From the NCBI RefSeq assembly GCF_015160875.1, contig NZ_CP063374.1, forward strand, positions 434,001 through 498,000: 64,000 nt of DNA, written 5' to 3'. The notes under the pieces were generated by a model, which saw only the letters and a list, made by a program, of their open reading frames with translations, was not told where the DNA came from and did no database searches. Shown here one piece after another: positions 34,592 to 43,039 of the stretch (positions are counted from its first letter, which is position 1; each line of letters begins with the position of its first letter). This DNA comes from Streptomyces chromofuscus. GTDB lineage: Bacteria; Actinomycetota; Actinomycetes; Streptomycetales; Streptomycetaceae. The position numbers and the translations under genes are program-made.

Positions 34592-35332
34592 ATGCTGCAG
34601 GAGAACATCTGGGACGCCGATGCCGCCCAGCGCTACGACACGCCCGGGCAGGGCATGTTCGCGCCCGAGGTCCTTGGGCCGGCCGTGGACCGCCTCGCCG
34701 AGCTCACCGGGGACGGAGCAGCGCTCGAGTTCGCCATCGGGACCGGCCGGGTGGCCGTACCCCTCGCCGCCCGAGGAGTCTCCGTCACCGGCATCGAGTT
34801 GTCACTGCCGATGGTGGAGCGACTGCGGACCAAGGCGGATGAATCAACGATCCCGGTGATCATCGGTGACATGGCGACCACGGTCGCCCCCGGCGAGTAC
34901 GCCCTGGTCTATCTCGTCTACAACACGATCTCCAATCTGCTCGAACAGGCCGAACAGGTCCAGTGCTTCCGCAACGCCGCCCGCCACCTCGCGCCCGGTG
35001 GTCGGTTCGTGATCGAGCTGTGGGTACCCGAGTTGCGCAAGCTGCCACCGGGCCAAGCGGCCACCGTCTGGCAGTGCGATCCCGGCTACATCGGCCTGGA
35101 CACCTACGACGTACTGAATCAGCACGTGGTGTCGCACCACTTCCGCTTCGACGACACCCAGCAGGCGCGGCTGTTCCGCAGCCCGCATCGCTACATCTGG
35201 CCGGCCGAACTCGATCTGATGGCCCAGCTGGCGGGATTCGAACTGGAGAGCAGGCATGCGGACTGGACCGGAACCGAGTTCACCGCCGAGTCCCGCTCTC
35301 ACGTCTCCGTGTACCGGATCCCGCCGACGTAG
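34592..35332 (+). CDS. Class I SAM-dependent methyltransferase
   Basis: This 246-residue protein has the motif I region LEFAIGTGRVAVPLAARGVSVTGIELSLPMVERLR (about residues 49-83), the acidic residue at the end of strand 2 (GIELS), and VYLVYNTISNLLEQAEQ typical of small-molecule methyltransferases. A late part SHHFRFDDTQQARLFRSPHRYIWPAELDLMAQLAGFEL is also typical. The start at 34592 has the weak upstream GCGAGCG. It stands alone after the copA terminator. Substrate unknown. Confidence 0.85.
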   Translation: MLQENIWDADAAQRYDTPGQGMFAPEVLGPAVDRLAELTGDGAALEFAIGTGRVAVPLAARGVSVTGIELSLPMVERLRTKADESTIPVIIGDMATTVAPGEYALVYLVYNTISNLLEQAEQVQCFRNAARHLAPGGRFVIELWVPELRKLPPGQAATVWQCDPGYIGLDTYDVLNQHVVSHHFRFDDTQQARLFRSPHRYIWPAELDLMAQLAGFELESRHADWTGTEFTAESRSHVSVYRIPPT

Positions 35333-35459
35333 TCGCTTCGCACGGGCCGCCCGCCATGCCAACCGCGGAGCCGCGCAGTCCGCACCCTTGCGGACGGGGC
35401 ACTGAGTGGCCCGACGGATCGGGGTTCGCGCTGTCGTGTCAGCCGGTGGCGTCCCCGGC

Positions 35460-36182
35460 ATGCTGGACGGTCCTGATGTGTCGGTGGTGCTGCGAGGCGG
35501 AGTGCGGACTCGCTCGCAGGCCTGGGACGTCGTGCGCTGGTTCGCCGACGCATGGGTCGATCGCCCTCTGCAGCCGGAGGACGGCTGTGCCGAGGCGGAG
35601 CTGAAGGCCGCGGAGGCTGAGCTGGGCTTCGAGCTGCCGGCCGTCGTACGTGAGGGCTACCTGCTGTTCGGCCGACGGGACGACCTGACCCGGCAGCAGG
35701 ATCCCCTGGTTCCCCCCGCCGGGCTCTACGTCGACGACGCCATGAACGGTGTCCTGGTCTTTCGCCGCGAGAATCAGGACTGCGCCGCCTGGGGGATTCC
35801 CCTGACTCAGCTCGAGCAGGACGACCCACCGGTGGTGGTGGAATCACCTCAGGGCTGGATTCCCTTCCTCGACCGGATGTCCCTGGCCTGGGTGGAGCTC
35901 GTGCTGAGCGAGTCGCTCTTCGGCACGGACAGTCACTACGACGCCTGCGAGCTGCCGGACACGCTGTTGCCGAACCTCCATGCTCGCTACTCCCGGATCG
36001 AGTTGCCCAGCCATCCGATGTGGGCGAGCGAGGACGACTCGCCGGTGCGCTGGTACTCCGCTCCCGGCCGACTGGTACGCCGGGACGGCGTACAGGACCA
36101 GTCCTGGATCCACGCACGCGGACGCACCATCGCCGATCTCGACATCATCCGTGAAGACCTCCCGGGCCCCTGGGTCTGCTGA
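35460..36182 (+). CDS. SMI1/KNR4-like hypothetical protein
   Basis: This protein of about 240 residues contains AEAELKAAEAELGFELPAVVREGYLLFGRRDDL, the loop-helix pattern that begins SMI1/KNR4 (SUKH) domains, then a beta-rich body with conserved W and D residues (DCAAWGIPLTQL, VESPQGWIPFLDRMSLAWVELVL). SUKH proteins often act as immunity proteins; no toxin is next to it. The start is uncertain: ATG 35460 (used) or GTG 35406, both with weak ribosome sites. A second member lies at 17911. Confidence 0.65.
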   Translation: MLDGPDVSVVLRGGVRTRSQAWDVVRWFADAWVDRPLQPEDGCAEAELKAAEAELGFELPAVVREGYLLFGRRDDLTRQQDPLVPPAGLYVDDAMNGVLVFRRENQDCAAWGIPLTQLEQDDPPVVVESPQGWIPFLDRMSLAWVELVLSESLFGTDSHYDACELPDTLLPNLHARYSRIELPSHPMWASEDDSPVRWYSAPGRLVRRDGVQDQSWIHARGRTIADLDIIREDLPGPWVC

Positions 36183-36367
36183 CGCTGTGCTCGACCCAGG
36201 TGCCGGCCGGCTCGTCCTGCAGGTCGAAGGGGCAGCCCCAACACCCATGCCGTGCCTACTGTCTGCGGACGAGGCGCGGCGCCGCCGCCCGGCGGGCCGC
36301 GCCCAGTCTTCCGTCTGCGGCGGGACGACGGGCACGGCCCGCCGTCCCGTCCCCCTGTTGCCTCGAC

Positions 36368-37756
36368 TCAGGGGCGCTTCGGCGGGATCAGCCAGGTGGC
36401 GACGGCCGCGGACACCACGGCGACGCCCGTCGCCACGAGGAACGCGTCGTCGAAGCCCGAGGTGAGCGTCGTGCTGGTGAGACTCGCGGCCGCGGCGCTG
36501 GAGACCGCAGCGGCCCCGGCCGAGGCGCCGAACTCGTGGAAGGTGCTGACGATGCCGGAGGTCACGCCCGCCTCGTGCGGGGCGACACTGCCCAGCGCGG
36601 TGGCCGAGGCGACCACGAACAGGCCGCCCAGCCCCGCCGAGGCCACGCTCACCCCGGCAACCATGGCCAGGGTGCCGGAGAAGACCACCGGTGCCAGGAA
36701 CCCCAGCGCCACCACCAGCAGGGACATCACCGCCAGCGGCCGGGCTCCCAGCGGGCCGAGCACCCGGCCGGCGCCGGTGGCGGCGACCATGGTCACCAGC
36801 GCGACCGGCAGGAACAACGCGCCCGTCACGAGCGCGCCGTGCCCCTGGTGGTTCTGCAGGTAGAAGGAGCCGAGGAAGAACACCGCCACCATCAGCGCCG
36901 TGGTCACCGCGATGACGAAGACGCCCGCCACCACCGGGCGTCGGCCGAGCAAGGACAGATCCATCAGCGGCGCCGAGGCCCGGCGCTGCCAGGCGGCGAA
37001 GACCAGGTAGGCCACCGCGGCGAAGGCGAACGTACCGACGGAGATTCCGTTGCCCCAGCCGTGGTCGCCCGCGCGGATCAGCCCGTAGATGACGGATGCG
37101 GTCGCAGCGGCGACCAGAGCGGCGCCCAGCACGTCGAGGGAGCCGGAGGCCGCGCGGGGCAGGTCGGGCAGAATCCGGGCCAGGGCCACCAGAACGCCGA
37201 CGCCGACGGGAACGTTGACGAAGAACACCCACGCCCAGCCGGGTCCGGCCGTGATCAGACCGCCCAGCAGCACACCGAGAGCGGCACCGCCGCCGCCCAG
37301 CGCCGACCAGATGCCCAGCGCCCGGTTGCGCTCCTCCCCGTCGAACAACCGCACCACCACGGACAGCGCGGCGGGCGAGAGCATCGCCGCGCCCGCCCCC
37401 TGGACGATCCGGGCCGTCAGCAGCACGGTCCCGCCGGGGGCCAGCCCGGCAGCCAGCGACGCGGCCGTGAACACGGCGAGCCCGGCCAGCACCATCCGCT
37501 TGGCGCCGAAGAGGTCCGCCGCTCGGCCGCCGAGCAGCATCAGGCTGCCGAAGGCGAGCGCGTAGCCGCTGACCACCCAGGTCAGCGCCGCCCGGTCCAG
37601 TTCCAGGTCGGCTCCCATGTGCGGCAGGGCGATGGCGACCACGGTGATGTCCAGGATCAGCATGAGCTGGGCCAGCCCCAGCAGGCCCAGGGCCGTCCAG
37701 CGTCGCGGATGCGGTGCTCCCGGTGCGTGCGTGTCCGCGGTCCTGATCTCACTCAT
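36368..37756 (-). CDS. MFS drug-efflux transporter, DHA2 (14-helix) type
   Basis: This 462-residue proton-driven exporter has the expected helices from ALGLLGLAQLMLILDITVVAIALPHMG and the family motif LGGRAADLFGAKRMVLAGLAVFTAASLAAGLAP, with LDITVVAIALP as DHA2 signature. The ATG at 37756 follows GGAGGGGAAG; an earlier in-frame start at 37789 is within the operator region. It is divergent from a TetR gene with repeat sites between, the standard arrangement of an inducible multidrug pump. Confidence 0.92.
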   Translation of the reverse strand: MSEIRTADTHAPGAPHPRRWTALGLLGLAQLMLILDITVVAIALPHMGADLELDRAALTWVVSGYALAFGSLMLLGGRAADLFGAKRMVLAGLAVFTAASLAAGLAPGGTVLLTARIVQGAGAAMLSPAALSVVVRLFDGEERNRALGIWSALGGGGAALGVLLGGLITAGPGWAWVFFVNVPVGVGVLVALARILPDLPRAASGSLDVLGAALVAAATASVIYGLIRAGDHGWGNGISVGTFAFAAVAYLVFAAWQRRASAPLMDLSLLGRRPVVAGVFVIAVTTALMVAVFFLGSFYLQNHQGHGALVTGALFLPVALVTMVAATGAGRVLGPLGARPLAVMSLLVVALGFLAPVVFSGTLAMVAGVSVASAGLGGLFVVASATALGSVAPHEAGVTSGIVSTFHEFGASAGAAAVSSAAAASLTSTTLTSGFDDAFLVATGVAVVSAAVATWLIPPKRP

Positions 37757-37783
37757 GGTGGCTTCCCCTCCACTAAACCGTAC

Positions 37784-37840
37784 AGCCATGTTCAGGTTAG
37801 CGCGCCCTGGGCGTCAACGCGAACAGCAATGTTCGGGTTA
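37784..37840. promoter_or_regulatory. Paired operators between MFS pump and TetR gene
   Basis: AGCCATGTTCAGGTTA (37784-37799) and AGCAATGTTCGGGTTA (37825-37840) are direct repeats 41 bases apart. The second also forms a perfect inverted repeat CGAACA-N4-TGTTCG (37820-37835); the first is a weaker version. They should be the TetR sites. Confidence 0.65.
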
Positions 37841-37857
37841 CTGGGTAAGGTGGCGTC

Positions 37858-38466
37858 ATGAGCACCAGAAGCACCGCCAAGCGGGCGGACGCGCTCCGCA
37901 GCATCGAGGCGATCGTGCAGGCGGCGGCCGACTGCCTCGGGCGCAATCCCGAGGCGAGCCTGAGTGAGATCGCGCGCGCCGCCGGCGTCGGGCGGGTGAC
38001 GCTGTACGCACACTTCGCATCCCGCGCCGAGGTGGTCGACGCGGCGATGAATTCCGCCATCGACCAGGGTGACAAGGCGCTGGCGTCCGTCGACCTGTCC
38101 GGGGACGCGCGCCAGGCCCTGGCACGACTCGTCGAGGCCAGTTGGACCCTGGTCGACCGGGCCCGCTCCCTGCTCGTCGCCGCCCAGAAGGAACTGTCGC
38201 CCGCCCGCATCCGCGAACTGCACAGCCGCCCGGCCGCCCGGGTGGAGACGCTCATCGCCCGCGGCCGCGCCGACGGCGTCTTCCGCACCGACCTGCCGAT
38301 CCCCTGGCTCGTCAACGTGATGCACTCGGTCATGCACAGCGCCGCCGACGAGATCCGCTCCGGCAACCTCACCCCGGACCGGGCGGCCGACTGCATCACG
38401 GCCACCGTGCTCGCCGCTTTCACCCCGCCCGGCCGACCCGTCCCTGAGTCCGGCCCGTCGTCCTGA
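37858..38466 (+). CDS. TetR-family repressor of the MFS pump
   Basis: This 202-residue regulator has the helix-turn-helix AIVQAAADCLGRNPEASLSEIARAAGVGRVTLYAHFASRAEVVDAAM (about residues 20-66) and a C-terminal ligand domain. It begins 18 bases after the second operator and is divergent from the DHA2 pump, so it most likely represses the pump and itself until a drug-like ligand binds. Nothing unusual is seen. Confidence 0.9.
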   Translation: MSTRSTAKRADALRSIEAIVQAAADCLGRNPEASLSEIARAAGVGRVTLYAHFASRAEVVDAAMNSAIDQGDKALASVDLSGDARQALARLVEASWTLVDRARSLLVAAQKELSPARIRELHSRPAARVETLIARGRADGVFRTDLPIPWLVNVMHSVMHSAADEIRSGNLTPDRAADCITATVLAAFTPPGRPVPESGPSS

Positions 38467-38628
38467 CACCGGGGCTGCCGGCGCGCGTCAGCCCACCGCG
38501 ATGCCTCACACCCGCCGTGACCGGGCCGACCCGCGCCCCGGATGACGACGCGACGCCCGGCGCGGTCACGGCGGGCCATACAGGCACCCGCACGCGAGCA
38601 CCGCAGCGGGTGTCCCTACGATGAGGCC

Positions 38629-39033
38629 GTGCCCAGCGACCCCGAGACCTCCCAGACGCGCCCGCGCGGGCACGTGCTGGTGCTGTTGGTCCTCGCCGTG
38701 CTGACCGGCCTGCTCGGCATGCACGCTCTGGCACCCGGCGGAGGACTGCCCACCGCGCACAGCGGGGCCGGGCACACGATGACGGCCGACCGGCCGGTCG
38801 CCCACGAGCCAGCTGCGCCCTGTACGCACCTGTCAGGCGGGGTCGGTCACCTGGACCACGCCGACGCGACCTGCGCCGCAGCGGGCATCGGCTCCCCTTA
38901 CACGCCGCCCGCGCCGGACGCCGTACCGGCACGCGACGCCACCGCCCCGGCCATCCTCAAGGGCTCGGCCGCCGGCGCCCACCACGACGGGGCGCCACCG
39001 GATCTGTCCGAACTGCAACTCCTGCGCATATAG
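38629..39033 (+). CDS. DUF6153-like membrane-anchored protein
   Basis: This 134-residue protein has one N-terminal hydrophobic helix (GHVLVLLVLAVLTGLLGMHALAPGGG) and an exported His/Cys-containing region: TAHSGAGHTMTADRPVAHEPAAPCTHLSGGVGHLDHADATCAAAG, and ends LSELQLLRI, as in DUF6153 proteins. The GTG at 38629 gives a short cytoplasmic start. The His/Cys content and position next to the DUF305 gene suggest a metal-related role; none is established. Confidence 0.72.
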   Translation: MPSDPETSQTRPRGHVLVLLVLAVLTGLLGMHALAPGGGLPTAHSGAGHTMTADRPVAHEPAAPCTHLSGGVGHLDHADATCAAAGIGSPYTPPAPDAVPARDATAPAILKGSAAGAHHDGAPPDLSELQLLRI

Positions 39034-39160
39034 AGCGCTTCGCCCAGCGCCACCACGCCCCCTCCGGCGCGAGCCGGACGCGTGGTGCTGCGCGTCCGAG
39101 GTCCTCATCCGCCACATCGACGCATGCCGTACACGGCCTGCGCATCAAGGAGTTGCCCTT

Positions 39161-39820
39161 ATGCATCCCACGCGTCACCTCGCCCGCCGCACGACTGCCC
39201 TCGCCACCGCCGCGACGGCCGCGCTCGTCCTCGCCGCCTGCGGCGGCGGCAACGGCGACGACTCCGCCGGCCACGGCGGCCACGGCAACGGCTCCACGTC
39301 CACTCCCGCCCCGGCTTCCTCTGCTTCTGCTTCTGCTTCTGCTGAGCAAGGACGGCACAACGCGGCCGACGTCAGCTTCGCCCAGGGGATGATCCCCCAC
39401 CACCGCCAGGCCGTGGAGATGGCCGAGCTCGCAGCCGGCCGGGCACAGTCGACCGCGGTGAAGGAGCTTGCCGCACAGATCAAGAAGGCCCAGGACCCCG
39501 AGATCAGGACCCTGTCCGAGTGGCTCACGTCCTGGGGCGAGGAGGTCCCCGCCGACGGCGCCATGGACCACTCCCTGCACGGCGACGTGGGCGGCATGAT
39601 GAGCGCCGAGGACATGAACGACCTCGGGAAGGCCTCCGGCAGGGCCTTCGACACCGCCTTCATGGAAATGATGATCGAGCACCATGAGGGTGCGGTCGCC
39701 ATGGCCGAGACGGAGCAGGCGGACGGCGCGTACGCGCCGGCGAAGAGGATGGCCGCCGACATCATCAGCAGCCAGACCGCCGAGATCGAGCGGATGAACC
39801 AGTTCCTCGGCAACAGCTGA
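39161..39820 (+). CDS. DUF305-domain lipoprotein
   Basis: This 219-residue protein has a lipoprotein signal (TAATAALVLAACGGGNG, lipobox LAAC at about residue 27), a His/Gly/Ser-rich linker including six Ser-Ala units from a short repeat, and a DUF305 ferritin-like helical domain with FAQGMIPHHRQAVEMAELAA and the second motif EMMIEHHEGAVAMAETE. The paired M-x-x-H-H motifs can bind metal. DUF305 proteins are often found in copper regions, as here. A ribosome site AAGGAG precedes the ATG. Confidence 0.88.
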   Translation: MHPTRHLARRTTALATAATAALVLAACGGGNGDDSAGHGGHGNGSTSTPAPASSASASASAEQGRHNAADVSFAQGMIPHHRQAVEMAELAAGRAQSTAVKELAAQIKKAQDPEIRTLSEWLTSWGEEVPADGAMDHSLHGDVGGMMSAEDMNDLGKASGRAFDTAFMEMMIEHHEGAVAMAETEQADGAYAPAKRMAADIISSQTAEIERMNQFLGNS

Positions 39821-39843
39821 GGATCTCAACCGCCCCGCATGGC

Positions 39844-39875
39844 CCGGGGTGGGCGCAGGCCCGCGCCCACCCCGG
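39844..39875 (+). terminator. Hairpin terminator after the DUF305 gene
   Basis: CCGGGGTGGGCGC and GCGCCCACCCCGG are perfect 13-base arms around a 6-base loop, 24 bases after the stop. Confidence 0.8.
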
Positions 39876-39944
39876 CACCCCCAGGGCCGCACCTGTCAGT
39901 CGCTGCATCGGCAGCCCCGAAAAGTGACGACAGAACCTCTGGCC

Positions 39945-39965
39945 ATATACCCCCGAGGGGTATAT
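39945..39965. promoter_or_regulatory. CsoR-type copper operator, box 4
   Basis: TATACCCC-CGA-GGGGTATA, with a further base pair at each end, is a perfect 8-3-8 site identical in form to box 1. It lies 52 bases before the DUF4396 gene and makes that gene a probable member of the copper regulon. Confidence 0.85.
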
Positions 39966-40017
39966 GTTCGTGCTGTGGGGCCGGGAACGGACTCACCAGG
40001 ACGGGACAGGGGACACC

Positions 40018-40548
40018 ATGGACCACAGCACACATCACGCCAACGCATCAGAGCTCGGCCAGGGCCAGGACCACGTCGCTCACTCCGGCCACGTCGGCGG
40101 ACACGCACACGGCGGCGCGTCCTGGTCCACCGCGGTCAAGGCGACGCTGCACTGCCTGACGGGCTGCGCCATCGGCGAGATCCTCGGCATGGTCATCGGC
40201 ACAGCCCTGGGCTGGGGCAACGTGCCCACCATGGTCCTGGCGATCAGTCTGGCGTTCCTGTTCGGCTACTCCTTCACCCTGTTCGCCGTGATACGCGCCG
40301 GCCTCGACCTCACGTCCGCCATCAAGGTGGCCCTGGCCGCCGACACCGTCTCCATCGCCGTGATGGAGTTCGTCGACAACGCGATCATCGCCCTCACCCC
40401 GGGCGCCTTGGACGCGCACCTGTCCGACGCGCTGTTCTGGTCGGCCCTGCTCGGCGGATTCGGCGTCGCCTTCCTGATCACCACCCCGGTCAACAAGTGG
40501 ATGATCGGCCGCGGCAAGGGCCACGCGGTCGTTCACGCGTACCACTGA
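40018..40548 (+). CDS. DUF4396 membrane protein with His-rich N-terminus
   Basis: This 176-residue protein starts MDHSTHHANASELGQGQDHV and continues with six more His before four membrane helices (TLHCLTGCAIGEILGMVIGTALGW, NVPTMVLAISLAFLFGYSFTLFAVI, AIKVALAADTVSIAVMEFVDNAII, LFWSALLGGFGVAFLITTPVNKWMIG). HCLTGCAIGE holds two Cys and a His in the first helix. The ATG at 40018 has AGGGGACACC upstream. The perfect CsoR box before it and the His-rich cytoplasmic or outer tail suggest copper transport or sensing. It may be a copper permease; that is inference. Confidence 0.8.
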   Translation: MDHSTHHANASELGQGQDHVAHSGHVGGHAHGGASWSTAVKATLHCLTGCAIGEILGMVIGTALGWGNVPTMVLAISLAFLFGYSFTLFAVIRAGLDLTSAIKVALAADTVSIAVMEFVDNAIIALTPGALDAHLSDALFWSALLGGFGVAFLITTPVNKWMIGRGKGHAVVHAYH

Positions 40549-40572
40549 CCGCTTCCCTCACTCACTCCGCCC

Positions 40573-40611
40573 GTCCGCTCACCCCGCACGCACCCCGCGC
40601 GGTGAGCGGAC
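40573..40611 (+). terminator. Terminator after the DUF4396 gene
   Basis: GTCCGCTCACC (40573-40583) and GGTGAGCGGAC (40601-40611) are perfect 11-base arms around a 17-base loop. The next 200 bases to the glyoxalase-like gene show nothing further. Confidence 0.75.
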
Positions 40612-40813
40612 GCGTGTGTGGCAGCCCGCGCCGGGGCCTCGGCGAGTGCCTTCCGGACGGCGAGGACGTCAAACCGCGCGTCGCACAGCGCACTTGGACC
40701 ACCGTCACTGAGCGGTGTGCGTGACTTGCGGTCATGTCGGTCATGCCGGCCCGGGCGCGAGAGCGTACGAGCGCTCTGCGTGGCGTGGAGTTGCGGGAGG
40801 GTGACGTACACGC

Positions 40814-41287
40814 TCAGCGGCCGGGGAACCGCTCCGTGATCTCCTGGAGGACCCAGCCGTTGCCGTCCGGGTCGGCGAAGGAGAGGTACGAGGAGTAGGT
40901 GTTGCCCTCGGGGTGCCGGCCCGCCAGGCGCTCCTGGCCCGGCAGACGGTGGGTGACGTCTCCGTTCTCGTGGCCGTGGAACAGCACTCCTCCGGCGTCG
41001 TGGAACACGTCGCTCACCCCGATGCCCCGGTCGGCCAGCTCCGTCCGGGCCGCCTCGATGTCGTTGACGATGAGGTAGAGGCCCTGCATCGAGCCGGGGG
41101 CGGCGGCGGTCATCCCCTCGCCGAACATGATCGAGCACCCCGAGCCGGGCGGTGTGAAGTGGACACATCGGAACTCCTCGCTGGGACCCGTGTCCAGGTC
41201 CAGGCGGAAGCCCAGCTTGTCGTAGAAATCCTTGGCCCGGTCCGTGTCGGAGACGGGCAGCACGATGACTTCGAGCTTCAGATCCAT
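40814..41287 (-). CDS. VOC-family (glyoxalase-like) protein
   Basis: This 157-residue vicinal-oxygen-chelate protein has the paired beta-alpha-beta units: MDLKLEVIVLPVSDTDRAKDFYDKLGFRLDLD, then GLYLIVNDIEAARTELADRGI and SYLSFADPDGNGWVLQE. The second half carries the Glu of the metal site (LQE); the histidine that would pair with it in the first half is not at its usual place, so a metal enzyme role is uncertain. The ATG at 41287 is used because the upstream frame lacks coding bias. It is divergent from the NmrA-like gene. Confidence 0.82.
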   Translation of the reverse strand: MDLKLEVIVLPVSDTDRAKDFYDKLGFRLDLDTGPSEEFRCVHFTPPGSGCSIMFGEGMTAAAPGSMQGLYLIVNDIEAARTELADRGIGVSDVFHDAGGVLFHGHENGDVTHRLPGQERLAGRHPEGNTYSSYLSFADPDGNGWVLQEITERFPGR

Positions 41288-41494
41288 GGGAATGCGTCCT
41301 CGCGTTGATCGGTGGTGCTGTCCATACCGTGTCCGTGCACCGCTCAAACCGCCGTGGGCATTCGGCGGACGGGCCGGCCGAGGCGCCGGCGCGCCCGATG
41401 CTCCTCCGGGGCAGGGTGCGCAGCGCGTGCCCCGTGACGTCCGTTGAGTCCACTATGTACCCGGGGGCAGGACGAGACAGAAGGACGGATCACC

Positions 41495-42250
41495 ATGCGA
41501 GTCGCCATTGCCGGCGCGACCGGGAACATCGGGGCCCTCACCGTCGCCGCCCTGGAACGGGGGGGACACGACGTCGTCCGCATCAGCCGCTCGCTCGGCG
41601 TGGACCTGACCACCGGCGACGGCCTCGATGCCGCCCTCGACGGCGTCGAGGCCGTGGTCGACGCGACCAGCTACACGGGCACGGACCGGGACGCGGCCGT
41701 CGCGTACTTCGGCACCGCCACGCGGAACCTGCTCGCCGCCGAGCACCGGGCAGGGGTCCGTCACCATGTGCTGCTCTCGATCGTCGGTGTGGATCGCGTG
41801 GTGGGCAACGCGCACTATGCCGGCAAGCGGGAGCAGGAGCGCCTCGTGACGGAGGGTCCGGTGCCGTGGACGATCGTGCGGGCCACCCAGTTCCACGACT
41901 TCGCCGCGACGGTGACGGCGTGGACCGAGCAGGACGGCGTCGCGACCATCCCACCGCTGCTCGTGCAACCCATCGCTCCGGAGGACGTCGCCGACGTTCT
42001 CGCCGAGATCGCCACGGGCGCCCCGCAGGGGCGTTACCGGGATGTCGCGGGCCCGGATCCGCAGGACCTGGTGGACATGGCCCGGCGCACCAACGAGGCG
42101 CGCGGGCGCACGGTCAAGCTGGTGCCGACATGGTCGTCGGTGCTCGGCCCGGAGACCGCCGGTGAGGTCATGCTGCCCGGCGAGGGCGCCCGCATCGCGC
42201 CGACCACCTTCGACACATGGCTCGCGACCCAGCGCCGACATCCGGAGTAA
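41495..42250 (+). CDS. NmrA-like NAD(P)-binding protein
   Basis: This 251-residue atypical short-chain dehydrogenase begins MRVAIAGATGNIGALTVAAL, the GxxGxxG nucleotide loop. GVRHHVLLSIVGVDRV and REQERLVTEGPVPWTIVRATQFHDF are usual NmrA-family segments. The catalytic Tyr-x3-Lys is replaced by a YAGKREQE variant. The ATG at 41495 is preceded by GGACGGA. Substrate unknown. It is divergent from the VOC gene; they may share regulation. A related minus-strand gene occurs at 57844. Confidence 0.85.
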   Translation: MRVAIAGATGNIGALTVAALERGGHDVVRISRSLGVDLTTGDGLDAALDGVEAVVDATSYTGTDRDAAVAYFGTATRNLLAAEHRAGVRHHVLLSIVGVDRVVGNAHYAGKREQERLVTEGPVPWTIVRATQFHDFAATVTAWTEQDGVATIPPLLVQPIAPEDVADVLAEIATGAPQGRYRDVAGPDPQDLVDMARRTNEARGRTVKLVPTWSSVLGPETAGEVMLPGEGARIAPTTFDTWLATQRRHPE

Positions 42251-42418
42251 GGGCTCGGCGACCACCCCCGGTCGGCCGGGCTGAGCCCGCCGGTCAACCT
42301 CAGCATCTGAGCGCGACGGTGAACCGGCTGCCCGTCCCGTGCACCGGGCCGGGCAGGGCTGCTCCGGCCGGCCCGAGCGTATGTTGGTCGTGAGGTGGGC
42401 AGCGAGGGAACACGCGAC

Positions 42419-43039
42419 ATGGCACCGGAGACGCGGCTGCGCATGCGGGCCGTACACAAGGCGTACGGCAGCCGTGCGGTGCTGCGCGGAGCCGATCTGA
42501 CGGTGTCGGCGGGCATGCTCGCGGGCGTGGTGGGCGAGAACGGCTCGGGCAAGAGCACGCTGTTGCGTATCGCGGTGGGACAGCTCAGGCCGGACCGCGG
42601 CACCGTGCAGCGGGTCAGTGCGCTGGGGTACTGCCCGCAGCAGGCGGTGGTCAACGACACGCTCACGGTCGCCCAGCACCTGCGGCTGTTCCAGGTCGCC
42701 TACCGACTGCCGGGACTGGACCATGCCTGGGAACTGGTGGACCTGCTCGGCTTCGGCGCCGAGCGGCGCACGCGGGTGGGAGAGCTGAGTGGCGGCACCC
42801 GGCAGAAGCTCAACCTGGTCCTCGCGCTGATGCACGATCCGCCGCTGCTGGTGCTCGACGAGCCGTACCAGGGTTTCGACTGGGACACCCACCAGCGCTT
42901 CTGGCAGCTGGCGGGCCGACTGCGCAGCCGGGGGCGCTCGGTGGTCGTGGTGTCCCACCTGCTGCACGACCTGCAGCACTTCGACACCGTCCACCATCTG
43001 CGCGACGGCCGCCTGCACGTGGAGGAGGCGTCGCGATGA
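42419..43039 (+). CDS. ABC transporter ATP-binding protein
   Basis: This 206-residue ATPase has Walker A GENGSGKST (about residues 39-47), Q loop (YCPQQ), signature LSGGTRQKL, Walker B LLVLDEP and H-loop VVSHL. Its length is short but complete. I used the ATG at 42419; a GTG at 42395 is also in frame. It overlaps the permease gene by 4 bases (ATGA). With a single permease of the ABC-2 type it forms an exporter rather than an importer. Confidence 0.92.
   Translation: MAPETRLRMRAVHKAYGSRAVLRGADLTVSAGMLAGVVGENGSGKSTLLRIAVGQLRPDRGTVQRVSALGYCPQQAVVNDTLTVAQHLRLFQVAYRLPGLDHAWELVDLLGFGAERRTRVGELSGGTRQKLNLVLALMHDPPLLVLDEPYQGFDWDTHQRFWQLAGRLRSRGRSVVVVSHLLHDLQHFDTVHHLRDGRLHVEEASR

Noticed and set aside
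36200-37861. Long plus-strand frame opposite the MFS pump
   Set aside because: Antisense shadow: low-complexity Gly/Arg/His/Gln sequence, and no start context.
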